DNA of 64,000 nt from Glandiceps talaboti (taxonomy: Eukaryota; Hemichordata; Enteropneusta; Spengelidae): the NCBI RefSeq assembly GCF_964340395.1, contig NC_135556.1, positions 22,010,223-22,074,222 on the forward strand, written 5' to 3'. Position 1 is the stretch's first letter. The number at the start of each line of letters is the position of its first letter. The notes below the pieces were generated by a model, which did not search any database, was not told where the DNA came from, and was given only the letters and a program-made list of their open reading frames with translations. Positions 17,923-30,636 of the stretch are shown here, piece after piece. Made by a program: the position numbers and the translations under genes.

Positions 17923-18864
17923 TCATGGCGTGCCAAATTCTCCGAACTTATAAAATCTAGCCGCGGTCCCATAGAAAAGGTCCTCTTGACTCTTCTCATC
18001 AAGGTCAGACACAAATTCTCGGTACGTGTCATAGAGTTCAGCCATACAGTAGCCTGCACATTTTTCAACGGGGAAGTTTGAGGCAAACATGCACCTATCA
18101 GCACCGAACAATTCGATCACTTCTCTAACGTAACCACGTAATTCTTGACGCGCGTTGTCATCCGTATTCCATTTAGGTATCACTCGATCCAGTGCGGATA
18201 TTTTGACGTAAACCTGGGGTTGTTTAGCCAGAGCTTGCATGCCACTTCGCCAGGTTTCTACCGTGGATGGATCACTGGTCGTTAGGCTACCCATGTGATT
18301 AATGACTACATTCGTCAAAGGGCGTCGGTGTACCACCTTTGCAAATTCTTCTAATTGATGAGGGTTGACGTCCAGGTCAAAGCTCAAAGCAATGTCGCCT
18401 AAGGTCCCATAACCATGTAGCCAGTCTTCGTCTTCGATGTAGTCGCCACGTTCGACTGTTGGGTCAGTTAGTTTCTGGTCAGTTGGGTGATGCTTCAACA
18501 CATGGCGTATACCCACAAGGTCTGAAACTATATTCATACGCCGCAAACGCTTTTTAACATCCTCATCGGACAGATCACACCTTGCAACCACTCTGAATTC
18601 GTCAATCGAGCTGCCTCCTAGCAGTTTCAAACACTCGCCAGAGGCCCATGAAGCTTCGGCTAAGGGAATAGCAGAGCGACATTCCATCCAGACGCAGCCT
18701 TTACATGACATGTTTTTGATCGTGCACAGATCTTCCAGATACTCTTCTATAGTGTACACAGGGATGGTTTCACCTATAACTTGAGCGATAACTTCTTGAG
18801 ACTGACCTGTTCTTGCGGCGTCCGTGAAGTCCCAAACGTGGAAGTGGGGATCGATAAAATCCAT
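17923..18864 (-). CDS. Amidohydrolase-related metal-dependent hydrolase (TIM barrel)
   Basis: A single uninterrupted 313-codon frame starting MDFIDPHFHVWDF. This is the N-terminal HxH metal-binding signature of the Amidohydro_2 family (His7 and His9). Other family features are in order: GIRHVL with His121, NVVINHMGS with His190 on a later strand, and MFASNFPVEK near residue 264, the usual FxSNFP segment near the end of the barrel. The length is normal for the family (280-330 residues). Relatives hydrolyse lactones and cyclic amides or decarboxylate aromatic acids. The substrate cannot be read from this sequence. No signal peptide is seen, so it is probably cytosolic. The gene has no intron although its neighbours are heavily split. 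That fits a retrocopy, an ancient intronless gene or transfer from bacteria; I cannot choose between them. Confidence 0.85.
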   Translation of the reverse strand: MDFIDPHFHVWDFTDAARTGQSQEVIAQVIGETIPVYTIEEYLEDLCTIKNMSCKGCVWMECRSAIPLAEASWASGECLKLLGGSSIDEFRVVARCDLSDEDVKKRLRRMNIVSDLVGIRHVLKHHPTDQKLTDPTVERGDYIEDEDWLHGYGTLGDIALSFDLDVNPHQLEEFAKVVHRRPLTNVVINHMGSLTTSDPSTVETWRSGMQALAKQPQVYVKISALDRVIPKWNTDDNARQELRGYVREVIELFGADRCMFASNFPVEKCAGYCMAELYDTYREFVSDLDEKSQEDLFYGTAARFYKFGEFGTP

Positions 18865-20560
18865 CCTGCTTGAATTGTGTCCAAAGAGAGAATACGGGCG
18901 TGATAATCGCAGCTGTTGATATAAAGATAAAAAACCAAGCAGTCAAATATTACGAGTTTTGTGCAGGTGTATACACGCATTGCAAATTATTGATAAATAA
19001 ATCAAACATATATGCCTCCATACCTGCCAACTTTACTTGACTGTGTTGGGTTATTTGGTCATACAACTGTATACTAAATCGATGACTAATTGAAGAGACC
19101 TTCATACAGTATTCAAATACCGTTGGACAGATAGCGCATGGGATAGGCAGCTGTGGTATCAAAGTGTGCCACCATAAGTCATGCACACCATACGATCAGT
19201 CAATGACTTGATATGTCACATGCCTTAACATTGTATATTTTTTCATTATGGTCATGCGCTATGCAGGCCCGTCATGTGAAATATTCGTTAGAATTAGCAT
19301 ATTATAAACATCTCTACTTAAAATGTATATTTTGCTTTTGATTTGCATATACTGGGTGCTCATTTTAATATTGACGAGTGTCAAATTAAGACTGATGCAA
19401 CTGTACGTTATAAATAAATAAAAAAAAAGTCTTGTACAGCGCCGTAGACGGCGTATGGTACATGTAGATTTCATCATTGACCTCTGATTGACCATGGAAC
19501 TTAAAAGGGTCTGTCATTCCTCAGAACACAGTTGACAGTACATATTGTGTCAAAGTGCAGACTACTTTGAAGTTTTGCACTCAAATGTCTCTTTTGTGTG
19601 TCAATCCTCAACAAATACACTGTTGACCTCATCTGAGTCGACACCAACATACATATCACAGTCCTCTTTCAAACGCTGTTCAATAGTAAAGCTCTCGAGT
19701 AGATGATGAATGATTCGATATACATCAGCACAACGTCCGCAATGCGCTGAAGAAGTTCATCCAAACATATTTATGCCTTTCAATTATTCAACTGGGTGGG
19801 TGAGTCACCGAAACAATGCACCCCTTTGATGAAAAAATCCTCTGGGCTCCTGGAAGCTAAAAATGTATACGCCCTTATACTAAGATTTACCAAGACATTC
19901 GAGTTCTTTCAGAGACAAGAAACAGCAGCAATGATTGTCTGTTGTTATTTATGTTTGCACTATTTTTAGTTTAGTATACTCGAATTCAAATGAAGATCTA
20001 AATAACCGTGGCTCGTGAAATAATAAGACAGTCATTTACATGTCTTCTCACAGGGGCATAGGTTCACACCCAGTGTTACAAGTTTTTTGACACCTGACAC
20101 CTGAGACACCGATCGTCTCATTTGAAAGGCGCCCTCTGTGCCGAAGGTTTGTAGAGTCTTATGACACATGTAAAATTGTCGCGGTGTCTTCAATTCGACT
20201 TTGTTTTTCGATATTAGATAGATTCTTTACACTTTTTCTATTCAACTTACACGTATAAAAGTTATCGCTCATTTCATCGCAATGTTACACTTTTTAAGTT
20301 TTAGCTATCACAATTTCACTCCCCAGGGGTTTCACTTTTATATTTTGAAAGATGCGGTACGTAAGAGTGAAGCACAATTACAGATCCGTGACGTAGACAG
20401 CCCCGGTTCACTGAACAGACGAAAAAGATATTGAAGTATGGCTCAAAAAAAGCATAGTTAAGCTCTTGCAAGTTGTAGCGTTTATGAAAAAAAAAAGTAA
20501 AAATAGAACAAATATGTTGAGGGCGCTAACAAGGTCAAAGGGCGTTTAGCAGATTACAAG
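18865..20560. other. Intergenic region between divergent amidohydrolase and ALG8 genes
   Basis: About 1.7 kb between two divergent start codons, so both promoters should lie here. The sequence is AT-rich. It contains cgtgacgtag near 20389, a possible CRE-like site upstream of ALG8. I see no TATA box at a convincing distance and no other gene. Confidence 0.45.
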
Positions 20561-23500
20561 ATGGCTGCGCCCATCGGATTTTGGGGTATCGTGGCATTAG
20601 TCACGATAATCAAGCTTTTACTCATTCCATCCTAGTAAGTAATGTCATTCACACTGTTTCAGAACTAAGTAATATCTGTACGTTTTATATATGTCGCTGA
20701 CAATAGTGTGACGCCATTGAAACTATAGTTTCATAGCTAACATCCCAGTCACGTCTGGTGACAAGTACACTGACTTAGTTTGTGCATGGTGTGATATTTT
20801 TTGATAAGGCGGCACTGATGATGTGTGTACATTCTGTCGGGGATATCCGAATAGGGAGACCGATTTTGTTGGTTGCAGATATTCAAATATGGCAACGAGA
20901 TGTGGTAACCTAATCCGAAAGTTTGTATTTCTGCTGAGTGTACCAAAAGTAGCAAACAGCATCGGGCATTTAAATGTGAAGCAGAAAGTTGAAATATGAT
21001 TTGAAGAGTAACTGTGCAAGTTCTTTTGACATCTATTGGGATAGGTTACTTTTGAAAAAAAGTGAAAACTGTCAGTTGACCCTTGATTGGATCCTGCCAC
21101 TGAATCCCCAATCATGTAACGGTATAAACCAGTCATGACCCTAAGTGTAATAGACCGAGGTGCTCACTCAAGTCCACCCCGTGACGTAACCACAAGTTAG
21201 CATAACATATATATTTAGCGTATCAATATCAATCTTGTTTTCCATGCAGTCGTTCCACAGATTTTGAAGTACACAGAAATTGGTTGGCACTAACTCACAG
21301 CCTACCAGTATCAGAGTGGTATTATGAGGTAAGGTTTTCAGAAGGCATAAATTTCACTGATTTACACTAATTATTGAAAAGTACAATAATCTTTTGAATA
21401 ATTCCCACTCAGGTTGTGAAACAAGAGTACAAACAAGGGTGAAATTGACACCAAATGTTTGAGAACCCAGTAACAGAAAGGGGGAAAGGGGTAAAAAAAA
21501 ATGACAGTGTTTCCCCATAGAGTCTATGGTAATTTTATTTGGGAACCCAGGTAGATTTTACCTACTTACCATCCGTAACAAAAACACTGAAAAATATTGT
21601 CATTCACATGCCACAATACACATAGTTTCAACTAGTACCAAATTTCAAATATCATAAAATTCAATCCATTTGAGACATGTGAAAACTTAGACAGAAAGAT
21701 TCACTGTTGTTGATGCTCCCACTATTTTGAATCTTTAAGTCTACTGTAAACAGTCACCAAGTTACATATTAAAGGGGAATAGTCTGTAATATATATTGTC
21801 TTGTAATGTTATGTATATGGTGTCTTGTGGTATGTTGTTGTTCTTCTCTGGACTATGGGTCCGTAATTAAGTTTAAATAATAATAATAATATGAAACTCC
21901 TCTTAAAACATATCAAGTCATGTCTCTTACTGGTACTGATTTCACAAGGTATCAGGTATGATGCAAAAGTTACCATGAGTCAATGACATAATTGTTTGGG
22001 GTACTAGAAATTTGACAAACATCAGTTTCTAAGCCTCTTTGTGCACCTCTACTTGACTGTGTTAATGCCCACTCCAGGAAATACAGCCATTTTCATAAAT
22101 TACATGGGTTCTGACAAGTCATTTCATGGGTTCTGGCGAGTCATTTCATAATTTTATACTTGATGTTTCTCTGAAATCACAAGTACTTAAAGGTGATGTA
22201 CGTGCAATTTCAGAGAAACATCAAGTATAATCAAGTAAGGACTCTCCAGAACCCATAGTTTATGAAAATGTCTCCATTTCCTGGAATGGCGTTTCCCTTT
22301 AACACCCATGCTACCATTTTTACACAGGACACTGCCATAATATGGACTTCTTAATAGATATCTAAATAACCTTTATATTTTATTTGTATCAACAGGAAAC
22401 ATCAGAATGGACTCTGGACTACCCACCTTTCTTTGCATGGTTTGAATGTATCATGTCCTACTTTGCCTGGTTCTTTGATTCTCAAATGTTGGTGGTGACA
22501 AACTTGAACTATGCCAGCAAAGCTACTGTAGTCTTCCAAAGATTGTCTGTTATTGTGACAGATTTCCTGTTTATCTATGCAGTAAAACAGTAAGTTTAAT
22601 AATGCCTCTAATGCAGACTTAGCTGCTGACAATGTTTGTTGTTTGCGAACAAACCTTGACTAGTCAGTGAACAGCATATTAGCCTGATAGACATGTCTCT
22701 GGGTTATCATTTCCTCTGGAGCAAACTCACTCAACAGTGTATATATGTAGGGAGGTCATTTTACATCTGTTGTTAGTTTTTTGTTTGCATCTATAGGTAA
22801 TAAGTTATTTCACAGATTTGTTATAAGTATATGATGATCATGTATACTTATCACTTTTGGCGCTTGTTTACTTCCCTCTTTGTAAACCTAATAATGATAT
22901 CACATTAAGTTATATTGGATTTTGGCACTATACAAATTATTTTGACTGACTGACTGATTGACTGATTGATTGATTGATTGATTGATAACTCAAGGATATT
23001 GCCTATTGTTGAGGCTTATTCTGAGTAAATAATTAAACAACACATGTCTTTGGAGTTGGATGGGTGGGTAACTTGCATCATAGTTAGGGCTATAATCTAT
23101 ATTGCTTTACCTGCCACTCCTGCCCCTCTGTATTACAAGAGAGCCACATTTGCCACATTAGCACAGTCAAAATTGGAAATGTCATAGAACTATAAACTCA
23201 AATTTGTGATTTTTTAGTGTCTCAGTTTTCCAGAATTTGATCACATTTGACTGATCAGTGTACTTGTCTATGTACACATGTAGTATAGCGTTGACCAATA
23301 ATATCGACGTCATTTCTCCCATCATACATGTATATTCCATGAGTACACCAAGTTTAAAGTTTCAAAAGGTCTTTGCATAGAAATGCTCAATACTAACCTC
23401 ATACATGCAGGAAACAAATACCTTAATATTGATATTTCAAGTAATAGAATTTGTATTTTTTATATCTCCTTCACAGATTCTGTAGTACCTTACCAGTCAG

Positions 23501-26500
23501 GAAAGACAAAGAGGATTTGATGGCACAACCAAAATTTATTATCACTGTCTGTCTGGTTGCAAACCTAGGACTTTTACTGGTAGATCGTATCCTTTGAAAA
23601 TTCAACAACTATTATAGTTGAAGTGTAATTGTGTACAATGCCAACCAGTGAAAACTTTGCTAGTACCTATTGGTAATAATAATAATAATATAAGATACTT
23701 GCTCTTAGATAATACGTCCATGGAAAAAAGTCAATGATTTTTACATTTTTAAGTTTCATGCTGCATTTTTGGCATGATTAAAAACCTAAAAGCCAAGGAA
23801 AATACTCCTGACCTAAGGGGTCTTGTCACTACTCATCTACTGACTCATAGTGACATAAGTATTTTCCAGCTACATGCAGAAAAATGTTAGGGAATTATAT
23901 AATTATACCTCCTCAAGCATAAAAGCAAAATAATAGTGCTTTGGAATGTATTGACTCATATTTGAAACACTGCAGAAGTAGTGATGTAGACATGGGTAGT
24001 CGTGACATAGAACAACCAGGATATATTATCCATATTTTCTGTTCAAAGACAATAACTTGGCTTGTGCATGGTAGTTCTAATCCAATATTATCATCAAAGG
24101 GATTTGTTTTTGCAGTTAATGTGGGAAAACAATGCAAGCACTGAGTACTAAAATTTCAACAAATGCACTCAACATCATTTTATAAGCTGAGAAATTTCAA
24201 CTGCAGACTGTCAGTCTTGTTCACTCTATGATAGACGATGCTGTCAAGTGATATGATCATGAAGAATGCTTCCATAGATCGTAGGGAGAAAATACAAGTG
24301 ATGTTTTCACCCTACAGTCTGTAGATAACTTACACACCAAACAAAGAATGATCACCCTAGGCCAAATAATTGGATGATATTTTTCAGCATGCCCATTTTA
24401 CTGCATACAAATGTGTCTTCACTTTTCACTTGGATATGTGATGAATGTTGTTTCAATGACATCCTTTACTCAACAAACAACAGATATACATTTCCAGTAC
24501 AATGGATTTATGTTTGGTATTATGTTATTGTCTATAACAAGGATAATACAGGTAAGATACCATGGCAACAAAGAAATTTCTAAATAATGAAGGGTGCCCT
24601 CTTGGAGACCAGATAGAAAATGTTTTGTGACCATAGATACTTCTATGTATGCCATATTCTGATTATCACAAAAACAAAAGATTGAATAGTTTGACCACTA
24701 GGAGTGCAGTTTGGAAACTTTATTTTAAGTTAGAGTCACAATAGCTGAGAACAGCTGCCTTTCAAAAATTAATAGTGCATATTTCTTATTTCATTTAGAT
24801 ATTTCATATTTAAAATTGTTGGCATTCTCAGCCAGTTCAAATTGTACTGTTCATTTTGTTGAACCTGGCTCATGCATGGCATAATAAATATCAAGTCATG
24901 AACACAAAAGCAGCTGTGGTATTAGTAGGATATACAACTAGGCACTCATGCACCATGTTGTATATCCTTGAATAATGTACTGTCTTTGCTATTATGTTAC
25001 AGGGCCGTAACGTAGAAGGAGCATTTTGGTTTGCAGTTCTGCTGAATTATAAACACATCTATCTGTACATAGCACCAGCTTATTTCATATACTTACTCAG
25101 ATGTTACTGTTTCACTGAGTCTAACCAAGGTAAGTCAAACCAGTTTACTGAAAAAAGCAAGATATATGAAGACTGCAAGAAATCACAATCTTCACTAAAG
25201 TTCTTTGTACATGTGTAACTCAAAAGCTAATATGGTTCCACAGTAAGTGATGTATTACCATTGATTGATCTACATTGTTTGTATCTTTTATTTTTCACAG
25301 ATAAAAGTGTTAAGTGGTCCAGTCTAAAGCCTGAGAGGTTGACAATACTTGGTTTGATAGTAATAACTGTGTGTACTGTATCATTTGGACCATTTATTAT
25401 AATGGTAAAGTACTGTTTATATAATTATATGTATTATTTATCCCTGAATAACATCATGATAGAAAGATAGAGCTGTTACTGCTGCCGTTACATTGTAATA
25501 GACTTATCATTCTATGTTATGTATGTGTATGTACATAGTTGACAGACATACTAAAATGATTCTCCAGAACAGTTTTGCTACATTGTGTTATTACAGCATT
25601 TTAGCGCCAACATCAACATAATTAGATGGGTACATATTTGCATGACGTGTGTGAATTTCAATGTCAGGGTACACATCTAAAGCTAGATCATTTCACAGGC
25701 ATCATTTGATCCCAAAATATATTACTTGATTTCTCACAAATTCATTTATTGCTTGGATGTATTCCCTTTGTTAACTTGACATGTTACCTGGTCAACAAAC
25801 TGAGCAATGATAAGATATTAGGTCTGCTGGAATGAATATTGGGAAGTATACTCCTCATCAGTATCAAATTCTGCTAATCAGAGTTTAACTTTAATATTAT
25901 TTTGCTACAATTCAGACTACATCAAATGGTGTGCCAACTTTAGTGAATTTGAATAAAGAAAGTCTACAATCAATCTGTCACAAACCCTGTCTTTTTTTTT
26001 CTACACAAACTGCTAAATCCTTCAACATAGTCTGTATTGCAGTAAAATGTACCTTGGTACTGAAAATTCTAACATCAACAAATCTAAACCTGTGTATATC
26101 AAACTCTGAAATGTTAAGAGGTTAATCTATGGAATGTAATTCCAAGCTGTGTTCTTTTTGTTTTCAGGGACAATTAGGCCAAGTTCTGTCCAGATTATTT
26201 CCATTCAAACGTGGTCTGTGTCATGCTTACTGGGCTCCTAATTTCTGGGTTTTCTACAACATGGTAGATAAAGTCCTGACAACAGCTGGTGAGTTTATGT
26301 CATTGAATCCTAAGAAGTGATCTATATTATAATAATATATTCTATGGTTCAGTCAACTAATTTGTGTTGAATTCAAAAATGTAAACCTTATCTGGCAAAT
26401 GTTATAAGTAAGTATTTTGACATATGAATAACTTGATAATTAATTCCTGTTATTTGTTTATTGCAACATCAATGTTATGTCTAGTGTCCAGAGACTCAGT

Positions 26501-28970
26501 CAATCAAGCCTCAATGACAGGTGGATTGGTACAAGAATTCAGCCATACAGTCCTGCCATCTGTACCACCTATAGCTACTATGCTGTGTACATTGATATCA
26601 ATACTGGTAAATATCTTATCTAACAATTTCTGTACAAATGATGCAATGGGAGGTGTCAGAGAAATGCAGTATTAATATTATGTTATGTATATGTAAGATG
26701 TAAGATGTGGCAATATCTGATTTTATATCCTTACATATGGTCTGAATTGTTGTGAAATGCTATATGGTTCACACAATACACACACAGTTATTGTCATTGT
26801 GAAAAGTTATCATTACAGATTTCAACACACAGAGAAAGCATCACTCAATGTTTTACAACAATTCAGATGTTATATGCAGCAGTAGAATGTTGAAGAATGC
26901 ACTTGTAGAGTGAAATATTCATTAACTATTTGATTATACATTTTAATTAGTACATAGTTTGGGGGAAATTGGTGTACTCTCTGAACATTGAAACTTGTCT
27001 TCCATGAAAACTTCATAAGTCATAATGTCCTGTATTCCATCACAGCCTGCCATGTATTGTCTATGGAGATATCCCAGTGGACCAAGGAGTTTCATTCGAT
27101 GTCTGGTACTTTGTGCATATGGTTCATTTATGTTTGGTTGGCACGTACATGAAAAGGCCATCCTACTCATAATTATACCTCTATGGTAAGTAATAAATGT
27201 ACTTGATACAAATGTGTTGTAACTGTTTTAGCGAGCACAGAATATAGCTTCTATTGTACTGGAACTTTATATTTTGATATATTCCCCATATTTTTCGGTC
27301 ATGGTAAAATTATAACATTTAGAAACAAGTCATTAGGGTTTATTTATTTTTCGATAGCAGACAATATATGTCTAAATTATTGCAGTGTTAAATTAGATGT
27401 ATCTAAATGGAATGATTTCATTTATTTGTAGCTTACTGGCCGTGGACAATAAAAAAGATGCTCAAACATTTTTGATGTTATCAACAGTTGGCCATTACTC
27501 ACTGTTTCCACTTCTGTATAAACCAGCAGGTAGGTAGACTGTAGATATATGTTGCGTCGTTCCAGCCTCCTCTCTCCCAACTGAGGCATGAGAGGGTGAC
27601 CAATGTGTGAGGGGCGCCCCATCATGGTGTACCTTACAGACTGCACCAAAGGGTGTATGTAAAGTAATGTGTGCATTTCCTAATTTTGAAAATGCATAGT
27701 TATTGTGAAATATGGTGATCCTAGAATGGCAGGAACAGTCATTCTGAACAGTTGAGAGAAAAGTTCGGTAGAAAGGGGGTGAGTCAGGTTTTTTATCTGT
27801 CCTGTTGACATCACACGGGTGAAGATTTGCCCACATGTATGTAATGAATATACACATCACAAATGATATCCGTGTAATCATGTCCACAAATGTTATTTAA
27901 TTTTCTATACTGTATGTCTCTCTATCTAGAAACACCTACCAAAGTTTGTCTGATGTTGATGTACACTGTTTTGTCCTTCTCTTGTCTTGGTAAACTGCAC
28001 AGGTAGGAAAAATTAATCAAGCTAAGTACATATTGGATATGTAAATATAATGTTATATGCGCATGGTGCATACATGTATGTGGTATACTGACTGACACAC
28101 ACAAAGGTAGGCTACATTAGGCAACAAGTTGGAAGAAACAGATGCAATAAAACTTTGTGTGTCCACACACACACACATGCACAGACTAACAGACAGATTG
28201 ACATATACATGCACACAGACTTACCAACAGATTGGCATGCATATACACACAGACATTCAAACCTACGAACACATAGACAAATTAACAAACTGACTGATTA
28301 AAACACACATGCACCTACCAAATGACTAACAGACTGACACACAGATACACATATACACCCATCCAGACTTCCAAATATGTAGTCAGACTAACAGACAGAT
28401 TGACATATGAACGCACAGACACCCCAACCTATAAATATGTAACAGACAGACAGACTAACAGAGAATCTAACTGACATACAGATTGACACCACAATTTACC
28501 CTTTACTTGAAGAATCTTTTGAAGTTCATTTTGATCCTCTAACAGTGGGATCCTTCATAAAGTTTACAAGATGCAGATTCATAGTTGGAGGGAGTTCAGA
28601 GATTACAATATTAATTCAATAAGTGACTTCATGTTTGTTGGTCTTTAGATGTGATACATAGTTCAATTTTCATTTGTTTTTATACAGCACTACAAAACGA
28701 GAGGGTGAACAAGACACCAAAGGGGAAAATAAAGTATCCAGTGCATCACCAATACTACCACTTCCAGAAACTCTTTATTTGTTGGGTCTGATTCCACTCT
28801 ATGCCTTCTGTAATATTCTACTCCCACTGTTTAGTTTCACCAGTAAATATGAGTTTTTACCTCTCATGTTGACATCATTTTACTGCGCCGTTGGTGTTTC
28901 CTGGTCATGGCTTAAATTTTATAAAGATACGATATTCTTATGTTTTAAAAGTCATGAAAAAGAGAGCTAA
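20561..28970 (+). CDS. ALG8: Dolichyl pyrophosphate Glc1Man9GlcNAc2 alpha-1,3-glucosyltransferase
   Basis: Thirteen exons join in perfect phase: 20561-20634, 21250-21328, 22396-22589, 23477-23586, 24484-24551, 25003-25129, 25301-25404, 26168-26288, 26485-26606, 27046-27185, 27432-27529, 27930-28002 and 28688-28970. They give 530 residues, essentially the length of the human protein (526). ALG8 adds the second glucose to the dolichol-linked N-glycan precursor in the ER lumen. Diagnostic segments are MAAPIGFWG (start), [29 protein letters not shown] (the acidic luminal loop typical of ALG6/ALG8), [63 protein letters not shown] and a C-terminal [11 protein letters not shown]. Many hydrophobic stretches fit the multi-pass GT-C fold. 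All introns are GT-AG. No lesions are seen and the gene looks functional. Candidate polyadenylation signals are near 29252 and 29372. Confidence 0.97.
22064..22303. mobile_element. Foldback MITE in ALG8 intron 2
   Basis: The left arm (actccaggaaatacag, then cattttcataaattacatgg) and right arm (reverse complement: ttccaggaaatggagac, then attttcataaactatggg) are inverted copies. A second, inner palindrome is built on tacttgatgtttctctgaaa. The outer ends sit in tgttaa and ttaaca, so insertion at TTAA is possible. A single-arm relative lies at 12870-12990. The element is non-coding. Confidence 0.75.
22948..22985. repeat. (TGAC/TGAT)n microsatellite
   Basis: A short tetranucleotide run in ALG8 intron 3, of the same class as the larger arrays at 836-1023 and 51340-51560. 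Confidence 0.85.
28150..28480. repeat. Degenerate ACAGAC-rich tandem region
   Basis: Loose repeats of a 40-70 bp pattern (acagactaacagacagattg then acata with cacacatgcac). They fill the last intron of ALG8. There are no coding signals. Confidence 0.6.
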
Positions 28971-30636
28971 GCATTTGTCTGCATTACTTTTTTGTGTGTT
29001 ATTGACAAACTGTAGATCAGTATTATCATGAACAATTTATCATTGACCAACTCTATAAATTATAGTACCTGAGGTAATTCAAACTTTGAAATATAAATTA
29101 TAAGAAATTACATTTTATAGATAGACGCTATATGTAAGAGGAGAGATAGTTTGCACAACTTCCTTAGTTCCCTAGCAGGTGAGATTACATTTTTGGATCA
29201 TAGGTACTGACTTAATAGGCCTTGATATCTGCTAAAGATGGCATTTTGATAATAAATCTGGTGTAACAATGACGATGATAATATTTTCAATTCACTGCCA
29301 TAAGTGGTTACTGACTCTGAAAGAGTTTAAGTATGCAAAGTGCTAATTCTTGTGGAAATTATATTTTCTGAAATAAAATATATGATCAAATGAATTGCTT
29401 GTACATGGGTGAGTATGTGTAAATGGAAGCTAACATTTGAAGTGGCCATTCCCACATCTTATTTTGTGGTAGCAATGAACACTCTCTAATGGTTACCTAT
29501 TGTAGCCACATGAAATCTTTGAATTCTGGTATATAAGTATAAACTGTTTACATGTGTTAATACCAGACTTCAATGACTGCAGTTGTAACAACATATTACA
29601 TTAATTGTATTTTGTTTTCAATTGTAACCAGTCAACATGTCCGGCATATTGTCCTTAACTACCCACATTGTAACATCAGGTAAAGAATGTGTGACACAGT
29701 TTCAACGATATCTCGTGTAATTGTCTAAGTAACTGAACAAAGACAACTATAAAGCCTTTTTTAATATTTTCACGATTTCTTTAATCATACACAATATACA
29801 TGTGAGTAAGTGGATCAGCAAGAGCTTTCCAACAGACAATATGCATACACATAAAATCTAACATTGAATGTTTGGCATAATCATCACTTTGCAAAACATC
29901 TTCACCATAACATTAGTTTATCTAACTGCATTTTATAAAGTCCATGAAACCAGACTGCTACTTAACTAGTTTACTACAATGTTGCTAAATACGCACAGTA
30001 ACTTTATGGATTTTACATTGGAAATGTATGTATAAATCCTCTAAAAACATGTCATTTATATTATATACAATTTATATGTATAAATTCTCTAAAAACATGT
30101 CATTTAGCAAGAGATAGAGCTCTAATCAGATGTCCAGATATGGTATAGAAATTACACCATGACAAAATTTGTTGGTTCCGAAATTTTCACAAGCTCTGTA
30201 GATCACATACGAAAAACTATTATATGTAATACACAGTCAAGTACCTCTATCACACTTTGTCTATGACGATTTATTTCTAAAGATGTGTTTGGGTATATTA
30301 GCTTTATATTGTGAATGAACAGTTTTCACAGTGACGATGAACCTAGGTTGCAGACTGTGTCAGCTTAATTACACAATATAATACAATAACACATTACAAT
30401 GGTGGAGTTTACTCTATATGATACATTTCTTCATCTGTTGTTCTCTGGGTAATGCATGGGAAAATTTTGACCAGTACATTCTGTTTTTATGTACAAACAA
30501 TGAGTGACCATTTCATGTGTAGATGCCAAATGTTACATAGCAATCTTTAACTTTTATAGCGATAGTAAGGGGCACTATCGTGTCATGGGGAGCACCGTTA
30601 TCAGACACGAATTTATTTTTCGAGTTTTCAAATCTT
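28971..30636. other. Intergenic region between convergent ALG8 and DED-NACHT genes
   Basis: AT-rich sequence holding the ALG8 3' UTR and the 3' end of the minus-strand NACHT gene. It contains a local duplication (about 30026-30108) of a roughly 30-bp block centred on ctctaaaaacatgtcattta. Nothing else is recognisable. Confidence 0.5.
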
